From CAVQCJ01 sp963849365 (GTDB taxonomy: Bacteria; Actinomycetota; Actinomycetes; Prado026): a DNA stretch of 64,000 bases. Within the stretch, counting starts at the first letter, position 1. Each line of letters begins with the position of its first letter. Positions 33,200 through 42,386 of this stretch are shown in pieces. The position numbers were made by a program, and so were the translations under genes. The notes beneath the pieces are model-generated. The model searched no databases. It saw nothing but the letters and a program-made list of their open reading frames with translations, and was not told where the DNA came from. The stretch is taken from assembly GCA_963849365.1 (NCBI GenBank), contig CAWKHA010000001.1:62001-126000 (forward strand). The letters are read 5' to 3'.

Positions 33200-34042
33200 T
33201 CAGGCCCGGCGTGCGCCCGCGTCGTACAGCGTGTTGAGGACCCGGTCCCACGCGCGGTCGGGGAGCAGCTTGCGGGCGATCGTGACCGGCTTGGCCAGCT
33301 GGCCCACGCGGTACCGGGTTCGCGGCCGGCGCGCGGTCGCGGCCCTGACGACGGCGTCCGCGACCACCTCCGGTGGCGACCCGTTCGGTTCGCCGTCGCG
33401 CTCCATGGCCAGCACAGCCGCCGAGCGCGCCGCCTGGTCCGCGTACGGCCCCGAGCCCGAGACTTCCAGCAGGTGCTGCGCGGCGATGGCGCCCCACTCG
33501 GAGGAGATCGAGCCCGGCTGGATCACCACGACGTGGATGCCGAGCGGCGCCAGCTCCATCCGCAGCGAGTCGCTGAGCCCCTCCACCGCGAACTTCGTCG
33601 CGTGGTACCAGTCCCCCAGCGGCTCGCCGAACCGTCCGCCCATGGACGACACGTTGACGATGCAGCCGCTGCCCTGCGCCCGCATGTGCGGCAGCACCAG
33701 CTGGGTGAGCCGCGCGAGCGCGAAGACGTTGACCTCGAACTGGCGCCGCGCCTCGTCCGGCGGTACCTCCTCGAGCGACCCGTAGGAGCCGTAGCCGGCG
33801 TTGTTCACCAGAACGTCGACCCGGCCGGTCTCCTCGACGACCCGGTCGACCATGGCCACCAGCGCCGCGTCGTCGGTGAGGTCGGTCCGGACCGTCCGCA
33901 CGCCGGTCTCCGCCAGAGCCGACATCCGCTCCAGCCGCCGCGCGACGGCGTAGACGGTGAAGCCGGCCTCGTGCAGGCGGCGGGCAGTGGTCGCGCCGAT
34001 ACCCGACGACGCCCCGGTCACCACCGCGACCTTGCTGTTCAT
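33200..34042 (-). CDS. short-chain dehydrogenase/reductase
   Basis: NAD(P)-dependent oxidoreductase of 280 residues. The cofactor motif TGASSGIG is near residue 8, NNAGYG near 85, the catalytic Ser in NVSSMGG and the Tyr-Lys pair in YHATK. AVARRLERM suggests NADP preference through an Arg after the second strand. The C-terminal part (RYRVGQLAKPVTIARKLLPD) resembles SDRs acting on lipids or sterols. ATG 34042 follows GGAGGTG. It lies 26 bp after the TetR gene and is probably controlled by it. Confidence 0.9.
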   Translation of the reverse strand: MNSKVAVVTGASSGIGATTARRLHEAGFTVYAVARRLERMSALAETGVRTVRTDLTDDAALVAMVDRVVEETGRVDVLVNNAGYGSYGSLEEVPPDEARRQFEVNVFALARLTQLVLPHMRAQGSGCIVNVSSMGGRFGEPLGDWYHATKFAVEGLSDSLRMELAPLGIHVVVIQPGSISSEWGAIAAQHLLEVSGSGPYADQAARSAAVLAMERDGEPNGSPPEVVADAVVRAATARRPRTRYRVGQLAKPVTIARKLLPDRAWDRVLNTLYDAGARRA

Positions 34043-34068
34043 CGAAGCACCTCCGGTCGGGCGTCCCA

Positions 34069-34719
34069 CTATCCGGTCCGTCGCCGGCGGGCGCCACCTC
34101 GCCCGCCGGCTTCTGCTGCGGTGGCCAGGGCGAGCGCGGTCATCGCGTCGACGGCCTCCCGCTCGGACAGGTGCTGGTCGACGCACAGGGAGCGCCACGT
34201 CCAGAACGAGACGGCGTGGCCCAGCACCGCGGCCAGCCGGGTACGGCGGGCCCCGCGTGCGGCGAAGGGCCGGAGCAGGACGGCTCGGTACGCCTCGTCG
34301 GTCGCGTCGGTCCGCTCGACGATCTCGGCCGGGAGCACGGCGCGGTCGCGCCGCACGTTCGTGAGCATCGGCTCCGCCTCGCGGTAGAAGCGGTACAGGT
34401 CCGACAACCCGGCGCGCAGCCGCTGCTCGGGGTCGGCGACCCGGCTCCACGCGCCGGGGTCCGGGAACACCTGTCCGGCCGCCCAGTGCACGCTGCAGGC
34501 CGCGTACAGAGCTGCCTCGTCGGGGAAGTGCCGGTAGACCGTCAGGCGAGTGACTCCGGCCTCCTCGGCCAGCCCGGAGACCGTCGTCGCGGCCGGGCCG
34601 ACCGTCCCGTGCAGACGTACCGCGGCTGCCACGATCCGCCGCCGCGTCTCGGCGACGTCGTCGGCGCGTTTCCGCATCCGGTAGCTCCGGATATTCGGTG
34701 TACGTATGTGTTCAGCCAT
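34069..34719 (-). CDS. TetR-family transcriptional regulator
   Basis: Ligand-responsive repressor, 216 residues from ATG 34719. The helix-turn-helix is at about 20-65 (RRRIVAAAVRLHGTVG, VSGLAEEAGVTRLTVYRHFP), followed by an all-helical ligand domain. An alternative start at ATG 34677 (MRKRADDV) would remove 14 residues and leave the repeat at 34700-34714 outside the gene. It is divergent from the cupin gene and upstream of the SDR gene, so these two are its probable targets. Confidence 0.9.
   Translation of the reverse strand: MAEHIRTPNIRSYRMRKRADDVAETRRRIVAAAVRLHGTVGPAATTVSGLAEEAGVTRLTVYRHFPDEAALYAACSVHWAAGQVFPDPGAWSRVADPEQRLRAGLSDLYRFYREAEPMLTNVRRDRAVLPAEIVERTDATDEAYRAVLLRPFAARGARRTRLAAVLGHAVSFWTWRSLCVDQHLSEREAVDAMTALALATAAEAGGRGGARRRRTG
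34700..34714 (+). promoter_or_regulatory. direct repeat copy 1, candidate TetR operator
   Basis: GTACGTATGTGTTCA, matching the second copy at 34758-34772 as GTAC-N4-GTGTTCA. It overlaps the N-terminal codons of the TetR gene if the ATG at 34719 is used. Confidence 0.4.
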
Positions 34720-34757
34720 ATCTTGACTTCCGGCGTCGGGCGGTGGACATTTCCAAA

Positions 34758-34772
34758 GTACAGCAGTGTTCA
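34758..34772 (+). promoter_or_regulatory. direct repeat copy 2, candidate TetR operator
   Basis: GTACAGCAGTGTTCA, 58 bp from the first copy and 27 bp before the cupin start. It is placed to block the cupin promoter. Confidence 0.4.
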
Positions 34773-34798
34773 CCCGACGAGGAGAGCCGGCGACCCCC

Positions 34799-35308
34799 AT
34801 GACCACGATCACTCCCCCGCCCCTGACCGTCGTGCCGCCCGGCGAGGGAGGGACCGGCGAGCTCGGCTCGATCGGCGTCGCCTTCAAGCTGTGGGGTCGC
34901 GACACCGACGGCGCCGTGTCCGTCGTCGAGCATCCCTTCCCGGTCGGCGCGCTGGTGCCGCCGCACCTGCACACCCGCGAGGACGAGTACTCGATCGTCA
35001 CGGCGGGGGAGATCGGGTTCCGCTCCGGCGACCGGGAGGTCGTGCTCGGGGCCGGCGGCTACATCACCAAGCCGCGCGGCGAGATGCACACGATGTGGAA
35101 CGCCGGCAGCGTCCCGGCCGGCATGATCGAGATCATCAGCCCGGCCGGGTTCGAGAACTTCTTCCACGAGCTGTCGGAGCTGGTCGCCGCGGGTCCGCCG
35201 CCCATGGACGCGCTGCTTGCGCTGGCCGAGCGGTACGGGCTGCAGTTCGGCCAGCCGGACTGGCTGCCCGGTCTCGTCGAGAGGTACGGACTGACCCCTC
35301 CGCGCTAG
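34799..35308 (+). CDS. cupin-domain protein
   Basis: A 169-residue soluble protein with one cupin barrel. PPHLHTREDEYSIVTAGE supplies the HxH(x)4E metal-binding motif and PRGEMHTMWN the later His. The C-terminal helices (MDALLALAERYGLQFG) are common in small-molecule cupins that act as dioxygenases, isomerases or sensors. ATG 34799 lies 13 bases after GAGGAGA. A GTG at 34766 is less likely. It is divergent from the TetR and SDR genes. Substrate not assigned. Confidence 0.85.
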   Translation: MTTITPPPLTVVPPGEGGTGELGSIGVAFKLWGRDTDGAVSVVEHPFPVGALVPPHLHTREDEYSIVTAGEIGFRSGDREVVLGAGGYITKPRGEMHTMWNAGSVPAGMIEIISPAGFENFFHELSELVAAGPPPMDALLALAERYGLQFGQPDWLPGLVERYGLTPPR

Positions 35309-35390
35309 CCGTGCCGGGTGTCCGTGCAGGGGTCAGCGGATAGGCTGCGAGCCGACCAGCCGGCCCCGCGGGGGGAAGAGGTGCGCTGAC

Positions 35391-35804
35391 GTGGACAAGA
35401 AACTCGAGCTGCTGTCGCGGGTCCCGTTGTTCTCCGGCCTCGACACCGCCGGCCTCGAACAGGTCGGCAAGCTGGCCGACGAGATCGACCTGCCGGCCGG
35501 CAAGGAGCTGCTGCAGGAGGGCGCGCACCCGCACGAGTTCTTCCTGATCGTCGACGGGAGCGTGGGCATCGTGCGGGACGGCCAGCGGCTGAACACCTTG
35601 GGCCCGGGCGACTTCCTCGGCGAGATCGCGCTGCTCGACGGCGGCCGGCGCACCGCCACAGCCACCACCGAGACGCCCGTCCGGCTGCTGGTCCTGGGCA
35701 GCCGCGAGTTCCACAGCCTGCTGAACCAGTTCCCGGCCATCCGGGACAGCGTCATGGCAGCGCTCGCCGCGCGGCTGCGGCGGCTCGAGGACACCGTCGA
35801 CTAG
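35391..35804 (+). CDS. cyclic-nucleotide-binding domain protein
   Basis: A 137-residue single-domain protein of the CRP/cNMP-binding fold: LFSGLDTAGLEQVGKLADEI, GKELLQEGAHPHEFFLIVDG, and GDFLGEIALLDGGRRTATAT as the phosphate-binding cassette. There is no DNA-binding or effector domain, so it may regulate another protein by contact. GTG 35391 follows GAAGAGG. A TAGGCT box near 35341 could be its promoter. Confidence 0.88.
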   Translation: MDKKLELLSRVPLFSGLDTAGLEQVGKLADEIDLPAGKELLQEGAHPHEFFLIVDGSVGIVRDGQRLNTLGPGDFLGEIALLDGGRRTATATTETPVRLLVLGSREFHSLLNQFPAIRDSVMAALAARLRRLEDTVD

Positions 35805-35839
35805 GACCGGGCGCCCTGCGGCATCTTCGTCCGGCCCGA

Positions 35840-36550
35840 TCAGGTCGCGGCGAGGTCTGCGGCGACGAGTGCGACCAGCGTCCCGGTGTCGAGCTCGAGC
35901 AGCGACGACACGACGTGACGGCGCGGCGCCGGCTCGATCGGCACCACGAACGGCACCGCGACGACGAGGCACCCGGCGGCCTCGGCGGCGGCGACGCCGA
36001 CCGGGCTGTCCTCGAGCACGACCGTGCGCGCGGGCTCGACACCGAGCCGCTCGCAGGCGTGCAGGTACGGGTCCGGGAACGGCTTGGTCCGGGCGACCTC
36101 GTCGCCGGCGATGGTGGTACGGAAGTGTTCCCCGCCGACGTCGTGCAGGACCGCGTCCACCAGCGAACGCGGCGACGACGACACCAGGGCGCAGGGGACG
36201 CCGTGCGCGGTGAGGTCGTCGAGCAGCTCCGGTGCCCCGGGCCGGTGCTCCGCTCCGCTCTCGAGCAGCCGTGCCATCGTGTCGACCAGGTGCTGCTCCA
36301 CCACGGCCGGCGAGCGGTCCGTCCCCGACCGGTCCACCATGACCTTCGCGACCCGCGACAGCGGGCCGCCCACCAGTGCTGCCGTGTCCTCGGCGGTCCA
36401 CTGCGGGTGCCCGAGCCAGGTCATCACCTCGCGCTCGGCGACGCCCCAGCAGTGCTCGGTGTCCACGAGCAGGCCGTCCATGTCGAACAGCACGGCCTGC
36501 AGCCCGGTGCGCGCCGGCTCGGTCGCCGGGCGGCGGGCGTCAGCGGGCAT
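35840..36550 (-). CDS. HAD-superfamily hydrolase (beta-phosphoglucomutase-like)
   Basis: A 236-residue phosphatase or phosphomutase. Motif I is LFDMDGLLVDTEHCWG with nucleophile and acid Asp residues, followed by an alpha-helical cap, motif II LVSSSPRSLVDAV, the Lys in RTKPFPDPY, and motif IV VVLEDSPVGVAAAEAAG. The cap type is that of the beta-phosphoglucomutase group. Its start overlaps the last 11 bases of metH, so it is probably co-transcribed. Substrate not evident. Confidence 0.9.
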   Translation of the reverse strand: MPADARRPATEPARTGLQAVLFDMDGLLVDTEHCWGVAEREVMTWLGHPQWTAEDTAALVGGPLSRVAKVMVDRSGTDRSPAVVEQHLVDTMARLLESGAEHRPGAPELLDDLTAHGVPCALVSSSPRSLVDAVLHDVGGEHFRTTIAGDEVARTKPFPDPYLHACERLGVEPARTVVLEDSPVGVAAAEAAGCLVVAVPFVVPIEPAPRRHVVSSLLELDTGTLVALVAADLAAT

Positions 36551-39500
36551 TGAAGTACTTGGCCTCGGGGTGGTGCACGATCACCGCTGACGTGGACTGC
36601 TCGGGGTGCAGCTGGAACTCCTCGGACAGCTCCACACCGATGCGGCCCGGGTCGAGCAGCTCGAACACCTTCGTCTGCTCCTCGAGGTCGGGGCAGGCCG
36701 GGTACCCGAAGGAGTACCGCGAGCCGCGGTAGCCCTGACGGAAGACCGCGTCCAGCGACGGGTCGTCCTCCGCGCCGAACCCGAGCTCGTCGCGCACCCT
36801 CGCGTGCCAGTGCTCGGCGAGCGCCTCGGCCAGCTGCACCGACAGCCCGTGCAGCTCCAGGTAGTCGCGGTAAGCGTCCTTCGCGAACAGCTCCGCCGTC
36901 GCCTCCGAGACCCGCGCCCCCATCGTGACGATCGTGAAGGCGACCACGTCGACCTGGCCGGACTCGCGCGGCCGGAAGAAGTCGGCCAGACACAGGTGCC
37001 GGTCCCGCCGCTGGCGCGGGAAGGTGAACCGGGTGCGTTCGGCGCCGTACGGGTCCGTGGGATCGGCGAGGATCACCAGGTCGTCGCCTTCGCTGACGCA
37101 CGGGAAGTAGCCGTAGACGACACCGGCGTCGAGCAGGTTCTCGGTCTTCAACCGGTCCAGCCACAGCCGCAGGTGCGGGCGACCGTCGGTCTCGACGAGG
37201 TCCTCGTAGGACACCCCGCCCTCACCGCGCGTGGGCCGCAGACCCCACTGGCCCAGGAACAGCGCCCGTTCGTCGAGGTACGCCGAGTAGTCCCCGAGCG
37301 GCACGCCCTTCACCACCCGGTCGCCCCAGAACGGCGGCACCGGGACCTGGTTGTCGACCGCGACGTCGGATCGGGCCGGCATCTGCTCGGGCGCGGTCTC
37401 GTCCGGCCGTACGACGGTGCGGACGACCCGCTCCCGGCGCGGTGGCAGCACGTCGGCCAGGGTCGGCCCGGCGTCACCGTCGCCTGCCCTGGCCCGCGCC
37501 GCCCGGTGCGAGACGACCGCGTCCATCAGCCGCAGCCCCTCGAAGGCGTCGCGGGCGTACCGGACCTCACCGGCGTACAGCGAGGCGAGGTCCTGCTCGA
37601 CGTACGCCCGGGTCAGGGCCGCTCCCCCGAGGATGACCGGCCAGCGGGCGGCGACGCCGCGCTGGTTCATCTCCTCGAGGTTCTCCTTCATGATCATCGT
37701 CGACTTGACCAGCAGCCCGGACATGCCGATGACGTCCGCTCCGTGCTCGTCGGCCGCCTCCAGGATCGCGTTGATGGGCTGCTTGATGCCGAGGTTGACC
37801 ACGGTGTAGCCGTTGTTGCTCAGGATGATGTCCACGAGGTTCTTGCCGATGTCGTGCACGTCACCGCGCACGGTCGCCAGCACGATGGTGCCCTTGCCGT
37901 GCTCGTCGGTGCGCTCCATGTGCGGCTCGAGGTAGGCGACGGCGGCCTTCATCACCTCGGCGGACTGCAGCACGAAGGGCAGCTGCATCTGTCCGGAGCC
38001 GAACAGCTCGCCGACGGTGCGCATGCCGGACAGCAGCGTGTCGTTCACGATCTCCAAGGCGGGCCGGCCGGCGAGGGCCTCGTCGAGGTCGGCCTCCAGC
38101 CCGGTGCGCTCGCCGTCGACGATGCGCCGCTCCAGCCGCTCGGACAGCGGCAGCCCGGCCAGCTCGGCCGCCTTGGTCTGGCGCAGAGCGGTCGCGTCGA
38201 CGCCCTCGAACAGGTCGAGGAACTTCACCAGCGGGTCGTAGTCGTGGGTGCGGCGGTCGTAGACGAGGTCGAGCGCGACCTCGCGCTGCTCGTCCGGGAT
38301 CCGGGCCATCGGCAGGATCTTGGAGGCGTGCACGATCGCGGAGTCCAGGCCGGCCTTGACCGCCTCGGCCAGGAACACCGAGTTGAGCACCATGCGGGCC
38401 GCGGGGTTCAGCCCGAAGGACACGTTCGAGACGCCGAGCGTGGTCTGCACGTCGGGGAACCGGCGCTTGACCTCGCGGATCGCCTCGATCGTCTCCAGCG
38501 CGTCGCGCCGGGTCTCCTGCTGACCGGTCGCGATCGGGAAGGTCAGGCAGTCGACGATGATGTCCTCGACCCGCATGCCGTACGTGCCGGTGAGGTCGTT
38601 GATCAGCCGCTCGGCGACTGCGACCTTCCAGTCGGCGGTACGGGCCTGGCCCTGCTCGTCGATCGTCAGCGCGACGACGGCCGCGCCGTGCTCGCGGACG
38701 ATGGGCATGATCCGCCGCATCCGCGACGTCGGCCCGTCGCCGTCCTCGTAGTTGACCGAGTTGATGACGGCCCGGCCGCCGAGCATCTCCAGGCCGGCCT
38801 CCACGACCGGCAGCTCGGTGGAGTCGAGCACGATCGGCAGCGTCGAGGCGGTCGCGAACCGGCCGGCCAGGTTGCGCATGTCCGCCACGCCGTCGCGGCC
38901 CACGTAGTCCACGCACAGGTCGAGCAGGTGCGCACCGTCACGGATCTGGTCGCGGGCGATCTCGACGCAGTCGTCCCATCGCTCGGCCAGCATGGCGTCG
39001 CGGAACGCCTTGGAGCCGTTGGCGTTGGTCCGCTCGCCGATCGACAGATACGCGGTGTCCTGCCGGAACGGCACCGACTGGTACAGCGAGGCGACGCCGG
39101 GCTCGGGCCGCGGCCGCCTCGGGACCACTGCCCGGCCGTGCACCTGCTCCACCAGCCGCCGCAGGTGCTCCGGCGTCGTGCCGCAGCAGCCGCCGACCAG
39201 CGAGAGGCCGTACTCGGTGGTGAACACGTCGTGGGCGTGCGCCAGCTCGGCCGGCGTCAGCGGGTAGTGGGCGCCGTCCGAGCCGAGCACCGGCAGCCCG
39301 GCGTTGGGCATGCAGGTCAGCGGGACCCGGGCGTGTCTGGCCAGCTGGCGCAGGTGCTCGCTCATCTCGGCCGGACCGGTCGCGCAGTTCAGGCCGATCG
39401 CGTCGATGCCGAGCGCCTCCAGCGCCGTGAGCGCAGCGGTGATCTCGCTGCCGAGCAGGAGGGTGCCCGTCGTCTCGACGGTGACCTGGACGAACACCGG

Positions 39501-40073
39501 CAGGTCCGCTCCGGCGGCGGCCAGGGCGCGCTTGGCCCCGATCACAGCAGACTTGGCCTGGAGCAGGTCCTGCGCGGTCTCCACGAGCACCGCGTCCACC
39601 CCGCCGGCGACCAGGCCCTCGACCTGGGTCTGGTAGGCGTCCCGCAGGGTGGCGAAGGACACGTGCCCGAGCGACGGCAGCTTCGTCCCGGGGCCGACCG
39701 ACCCCAGCACCCAACGCGGTCGGTCCGGCGTCGACCAGCCGTCCGCCACCTCCCGGGCCAGCTCCGCGCCGACCCTGGACAGCTCGCCGATGCGCTCGGG
39801 GATGCCGTACTCGGCGAGGTTGGCCAGGTTCGCGCCGAACGTGTTCGTCTCGACGCAGTCCACCCCTACGGCGAAGTACGCGTCGTGGACCGACCGGACC
39901 ACGTCCGGCCGGGAGACGTTCAGGATCTCGTTGCAGCCCTCGAGCCCCAGGAAGTCGTCCAGCGTCAGCGCGTGGCTCTGCAGCATCGTCCCCATGGCAC
40001 CGTCGGCGACCAGGACGCGTGCCGACATCGCGGCGCGCAGAGCCGCCGGACCGGGGCGCGCGGTGGGGGCCAT
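36540..40073 (-). CDS. metH: cobalamin-dependent methionine synthase MetH
   Basis: Transfers a methyl group from methyltetrahydrofolate to homocysteine through B12. The 1177 residues cover all modules: homocysteine domain (about 1-320; zinc Cys in IGLNCATGP and in GGCCGTTPEH), pterin domain (about 340-610; SIGERTNANGSKAF), B12 domain (about 640-890; DVHDIGKNL with the cobalt-ligand His, and SGLLVKST), and the SAM-dependent activation domain to the C terminus (GYRGSRYSFGYPACPDLE). The start is ATG 40073, ten bases after TACCCT. No cobalamin riboswitch is visible in the short upstream region. Confidence 0.96.
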   Translation of the reverse strand: MAPTARPGPAALRAAMSARVLVADGAMGTMLQSHALTLDDFLGLEGCNEILNVSRPDVVRSVHDAYFAVGVDCVETNTFGANLANLAEYGIPERIGELSRVGAELAREVADGWSTPDRPRWVLGSVGPGTKLPSLGHVSFATLRDAYQTQVEGLVAGGVDAVLVETAQDLLQAKSAVIGAKRALAAAGADLPVFVQVTVETTGTLLLGSEITAALTALEALGIDAIGLNCATGPAEMSEHLRQLARHARVPLTCMPNAGLPVLGSDGAHYPLTPAELAHAHDVFTTEYGLSLVGGCCGTTPEHLRRLVEQVHGRAVVPRRPRPEPGVASLYQSVPFRQDTAYLSIGERTNANGSKAFRDAMLAERWDDCVEIARDQIRDGAHLLDLCVDYVGRDGVADMRNLAGRFATASTLPIVLDSTELPVVEAGLEMLGGRAVINSVNYEDGDGPTSRMRRIMPIVREHGAAVVALTIDEQGQARTADWKVAVAERLINDLTGTYGMRVEDIIVDCLTFPIATGQQETRRDALETIEAIREVKRRFPDVQTTLGVSNVSFGLNPAARMVLNSVFLAEAVKAGLDSAIVHASKILPMARIPDEQREVALDLVYDRRTHDYDPLVKFLDLFEGVDATALRQTKAAELAGLPLSERLERRIVDGERTGLEADLDEALAGRPALEIVNDTLLSGMRTVGELFGSGQMQLPFVLQSAEVMKAAVAYLEPHMERTDEHGKGTIVLATVRGDVHDIGKNLVDIILSNNGYTVVNLGIKQPINAILEAADEHGADVIGMSGLLVKSTMIMKENLEEMNQRGVAARWPVILGGAALTRAYVEQDLASLYAGEVRYARDAFEGLRLMDAVVSHRAARARAGDGDAGPTLADVLPPRRERVVRTVVRPDETAPEQMPARSDVAVDNQVPVPPFWGDRVVKGVPLGDYSAYLDERALFLGQWGLRPTRGEGGVSYEDLVETDGRPHLRLWLDRLKTENLLDAGVVYGYFPCVSEGDDLVILADPTDPYGAERTRFTFPRQRRDRHLCLADFFRPRESGQVDVVAFTIVTMGARVSEATAELFAKDAYRDYLELHGLSVQLAEALAEHWHARVRDELGFGAEDDPSLDAVFRQGYRGSRYSFGYPACPDLEEQTKVFELLDPGRIGVELSEEFQLHPEQSTSAVIVHHPEAKYFNAR

Positions 40074-40231
40074 AGTGCCGCCAAGGGTAGTCGTCGCGCG
40101 CACACCGGCTGCGGCGCGGGGCCCGGTCGCGGGAGCCGCAGCACGTACGCTTGCGGTGGCTCGTCCGGGCCGCCGGGCCCGACCCGGTGGCGTCCGAGTC
40201 GGCGGGCCACGGCGGAGACGGTGGGTGCACG

Positions 40232-41095
40232 GTGAGCGAGCTCGAGGCGATTCCCGAGCTGACCGACCCGGTCCTGATCGCGGCGTTCGAGGGCTGGAAC
40301 GACGCGGCCGACTCGGCGACGGAGGCGGTCGAGCACCTCGAGGAGGTGTGGGACGCCGAGCCCGTGGCCGAGCTGGACCCCGAGGAGTACTACGACTTCC
40401 AGGTCAACCGGCCGCAGGTGTCGCTGGCCGACGACGGGAGCCGTGAGATCACCTGGCCCACGACCAGGGTCTCGGTGGCCCGCGGCGTGGTCCCGGGCCG
40501 CGACGTCGTCCTGGTGCGCGGGATCGAGCCGAGCATGCGCTGGCGGTCGTACTGCGCGGAGCTGCTCGGGCTGACCACCGACCTCGGCGTCGAGCTCGTC
40601 GTGACGCTGGGCGCCCTGCTCGCCGACACCCCGCACACCCGCCCGATCCCGGTCAGCGGGACGGTCTCGGACCCCGAGCTCGCCGTGAGCATGGACCTGG
40701 AGACCTCGCGCTACGAGGGCCCGACCGGGATCGTCGGCGTGCTGCAGGCGGCGTGCGGCGGGATCGGGCTGCCGGCGGTGTCGATCTGGGCGGCCGTCCC
40801 GCACTACGTGGCGCAGCCGCCGTGCCCGAAGGCCACGCTCGCGCTGCTGCGCAAGGTCGAGGACCTGCTGGACCTGTCCGTGCCGCTCGGCGACCTGCCG
40901 GAGGAGGCGCGGGCCTGGGAGCGCGGCGTGGACGAGCTGGCGGCCGAGGACGAGGAGATCGCCGACTACGTCCGGACGCTGGAGCAGGCCAGGGACACCG
41001 CGGACCTGCCGGAGGCGAGCGGCGAGGCGATCGCCCAGGAGTTCGAGCGCTACCTGCGCCGCCGCGCCGACGAGGGCGGCCCCACCTCCCGCTGA
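40232..41095 (+). CDS. PAC2-family protein
   Basis: A 287-residue protein of the PAC2 (proteasome-assembly-chaperone-2-like) family: PVLIAAFEGWNDAADSATEA, VLVRGIEPSMRWRSYCAELL, LGALLADTPHTRPIPVSGTV and GPTGIVGVLQAACGGIGLPA. The C terminus is helical and acidic. In actinobacteria such proteins sit beside metH and mshC (compare Rv2125). A link to proteasome assembly is not established for the bacterial form. GTG 40232 is preferred. The frame is open to 40151, where a TACGCT box would place the transcript start. Confidence 0.88.
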   Translation: MSELEAIPELTDPVLIAAFEGWNDAADSATEAVEHLEEVWDAEPVAELDPEEYYDFQVNRPQVSLADDGSREITWPTTRVSVARGVVPGRDVVLVRGIEPSMRWRSYCAELLGLTTDLGVELVVTLGALLADTPHTRPIPVSGTVSDPELAVSMDLETSRYEGPTGIVGVLQAACGGIGLPAVSIWAAVPHYVAQPPCPKATLALLRKVEDLLDLSVPLGDLPEEARAWERGVDELAAEDEEIADYVRTLEQARDTADLPEASGEAIAQEFERYLRRRADEGGPTSR

Positions 41096-41108
41096 CAACG
41101 AGGGTGGG

Positions 41109-42344
41109 TCAGAGCGCGACGCCGAGCAGGGCGTCGACGGTGTCCCGGACGAGGGCGGGCGCCGCGGTGTCCGCACCGCCGCGCAGCCGCTGGTCCTCGG
41201 CCCATCGGTCGACGGCCGCGAGCGCGGCGGGGGCGTCCAGGTCGTCGGAGAGCGCCACCCGGACCTCGCTGAGTACGCGGTCGGCCGGCGGTCCGGCCGG
41301 CGCCGCAACGGCCGCCCGCCAGCGTCCGAGCCGCGCGGTCGCCGTCTCGAGGTCGCCCGGCGTCCACTCCCAGTCCGACCGGTAGTGGTGCCCCAGCAGG
41401 GCCAGCCGGATGGCCATCGGGTCGGCGCCCTCGGCGCGCAGCCGGGACACGAAGACCAGGTTCCCCCGCGACTTGGACATCTTCTCGCCGTCCAGGCCGA
41501 CCATCCCGGCGTGCACGTAGGCCCGCGCGTACGGCCACTGCCCGGTCAGGACGTGCGCCTCGGACGAGCCCATCTCGTGGTGCGGGAACACCAGGTCCCG
41601 GCCGCCGCCCTGGACGTCGAACGACATCCCGAGGTGCTCCAGCGCGATCGCCGTGCACTCGATGTGCCAGCCCGGCCGTCCGTGCCCCAGCGAGGTGTCC
41701 CAGGACGGTTCGCCGGGCCGGGCCGCCTGCCAGAGCAGGCAGTCCAGCGGGTCCTTCTTGCCCAGGCGTCCCGGGTCGCCGCCGCGCTCGGCGAACAGCT
41801 CGAGCATCTGCGCCCGGTCGAGCCCGGACACCGACCCGAACCGGTCGTCGGAGCCGACCGAGAAGTACAGGTCGCCGTCGACCTCGTACGCCTGGCCGGC
41901 GTCCCGCAGGCGCTGGATGGCGGCCACCACGAGGGGGATCGCCTCGACGGCGCCGACGTACGCCTCCGGCGGCAGCATCCGCAGCGCCGTCATGTCCTCG
42001 CGGAAGAGCTGCGTCTGACCCTCCGCGAGCTCGGCCCAGTGCACGCCGGTCGCGGTGGCCCGCTCGAGCAGCGGGTCGTCCACGTCGGTGACGTTCTGCA
42101 CGTACCGGACCTGGTGCCCGTTGTCGCGCAGCACCCGGCCGAGCAGGTCGAAGGCCAGGTACGTCGCGGCGTGGCCGAGGTGGGTGGCGTCGTACGGCGT
42201 GATCCCGCAGACGTACATGCGCGCGACCGGCCCGGGCGCCAGCGGCCTGACCCCGCCGGCCGCGGTGTCGTGGACGCGCAGCGGAACGCCGTGGCCGGGC
42301 AGGCGGGGGACGTCGTCCCCCTCGGGCAGGGTCCAGGCTTCCAC
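41109..42344 (-). CDS. mshC: mycothiol biosynthesis ligase MshC
   Basis: ATP-dependent ligation of cysteine to glucosaminyl-inositol in mycothiol synthesis. The 411 residues resemble cysteinyl-tRNA synthetase without its anticodon domain: MYVCGITPYDATHLGHAATY (HIGH-like, with zinc Cys), HIECTAIALEHLG and FPHHEMGSSEAH (zinc ligands), and KMSKSRGN. TAGTCT lies seven bases before GTG 42344, indicating a leaderless transcript. It follows DUF3090 and SCO1664-like genes on the same strand. Confidence 0.95.
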   Translation of the reverse strand: MEAWTLPEGDDVPRLPGHGVPLRVHDTAAGGVRPLAPGPVARMYVCGITPYDATHLGHAATYLAFDLLGRVLRDNGHQVRYVQNVTDVDDPLLERATATGVHWAELAEGQTQLFREDMTALRMLPPEAYVGAVEAIPLVVAAIQRLRDAGQAYEVDGDLYFSVGSDDRFGSVSGLDRAQMLELFAERGGDPGRLGKKDPLDCLLWQAARPGEPSWDTSLGHGRPGWHIECTAIALEHLGMSFDVQGGGRDLVFPHHEMGSSEAHVLTGQWPYARAYVHAGMVGLDGEKMSKSRGNLVFVSRLRAEGADPMAIRLALLGHHYRSDWEWTPGDLETATARLGRWRAAVAAPAGPPADRVLSEVRVALSDDLDAPAALAAVDRWAEDQRLRGGADTAAPALVRDTVDALLGVAL

Positions 42345-42351
42345 GCAGCGA

Positions 42352-42357
42352 AGACTA
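42352..42357 (-). promoter_or_regulatory. -10 box of leaderless mshC
   Basis: TAGTCT on the minus strand, seven bases before GTG 42344. mshC may therefore be transcribed separately from the upstream genes. Confidence 0.55.
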
Positions 42358-42386
42358 CGTGCCGGTCCGGGTCGCCGAGGGGCTAC

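Noticed and set aside
40074..40231. Cobalamin riboswitch before metH
   Set aside because: The gap between metH and the PAC2 gene is short and shows no B12-box-like conserved sequence or long leader.
36606..40235. Plus-strand open frame of about 1200 codons opposite metH
   Set aside because: Its translation is a low-complexity shadow of metH, which has all MetH modules.
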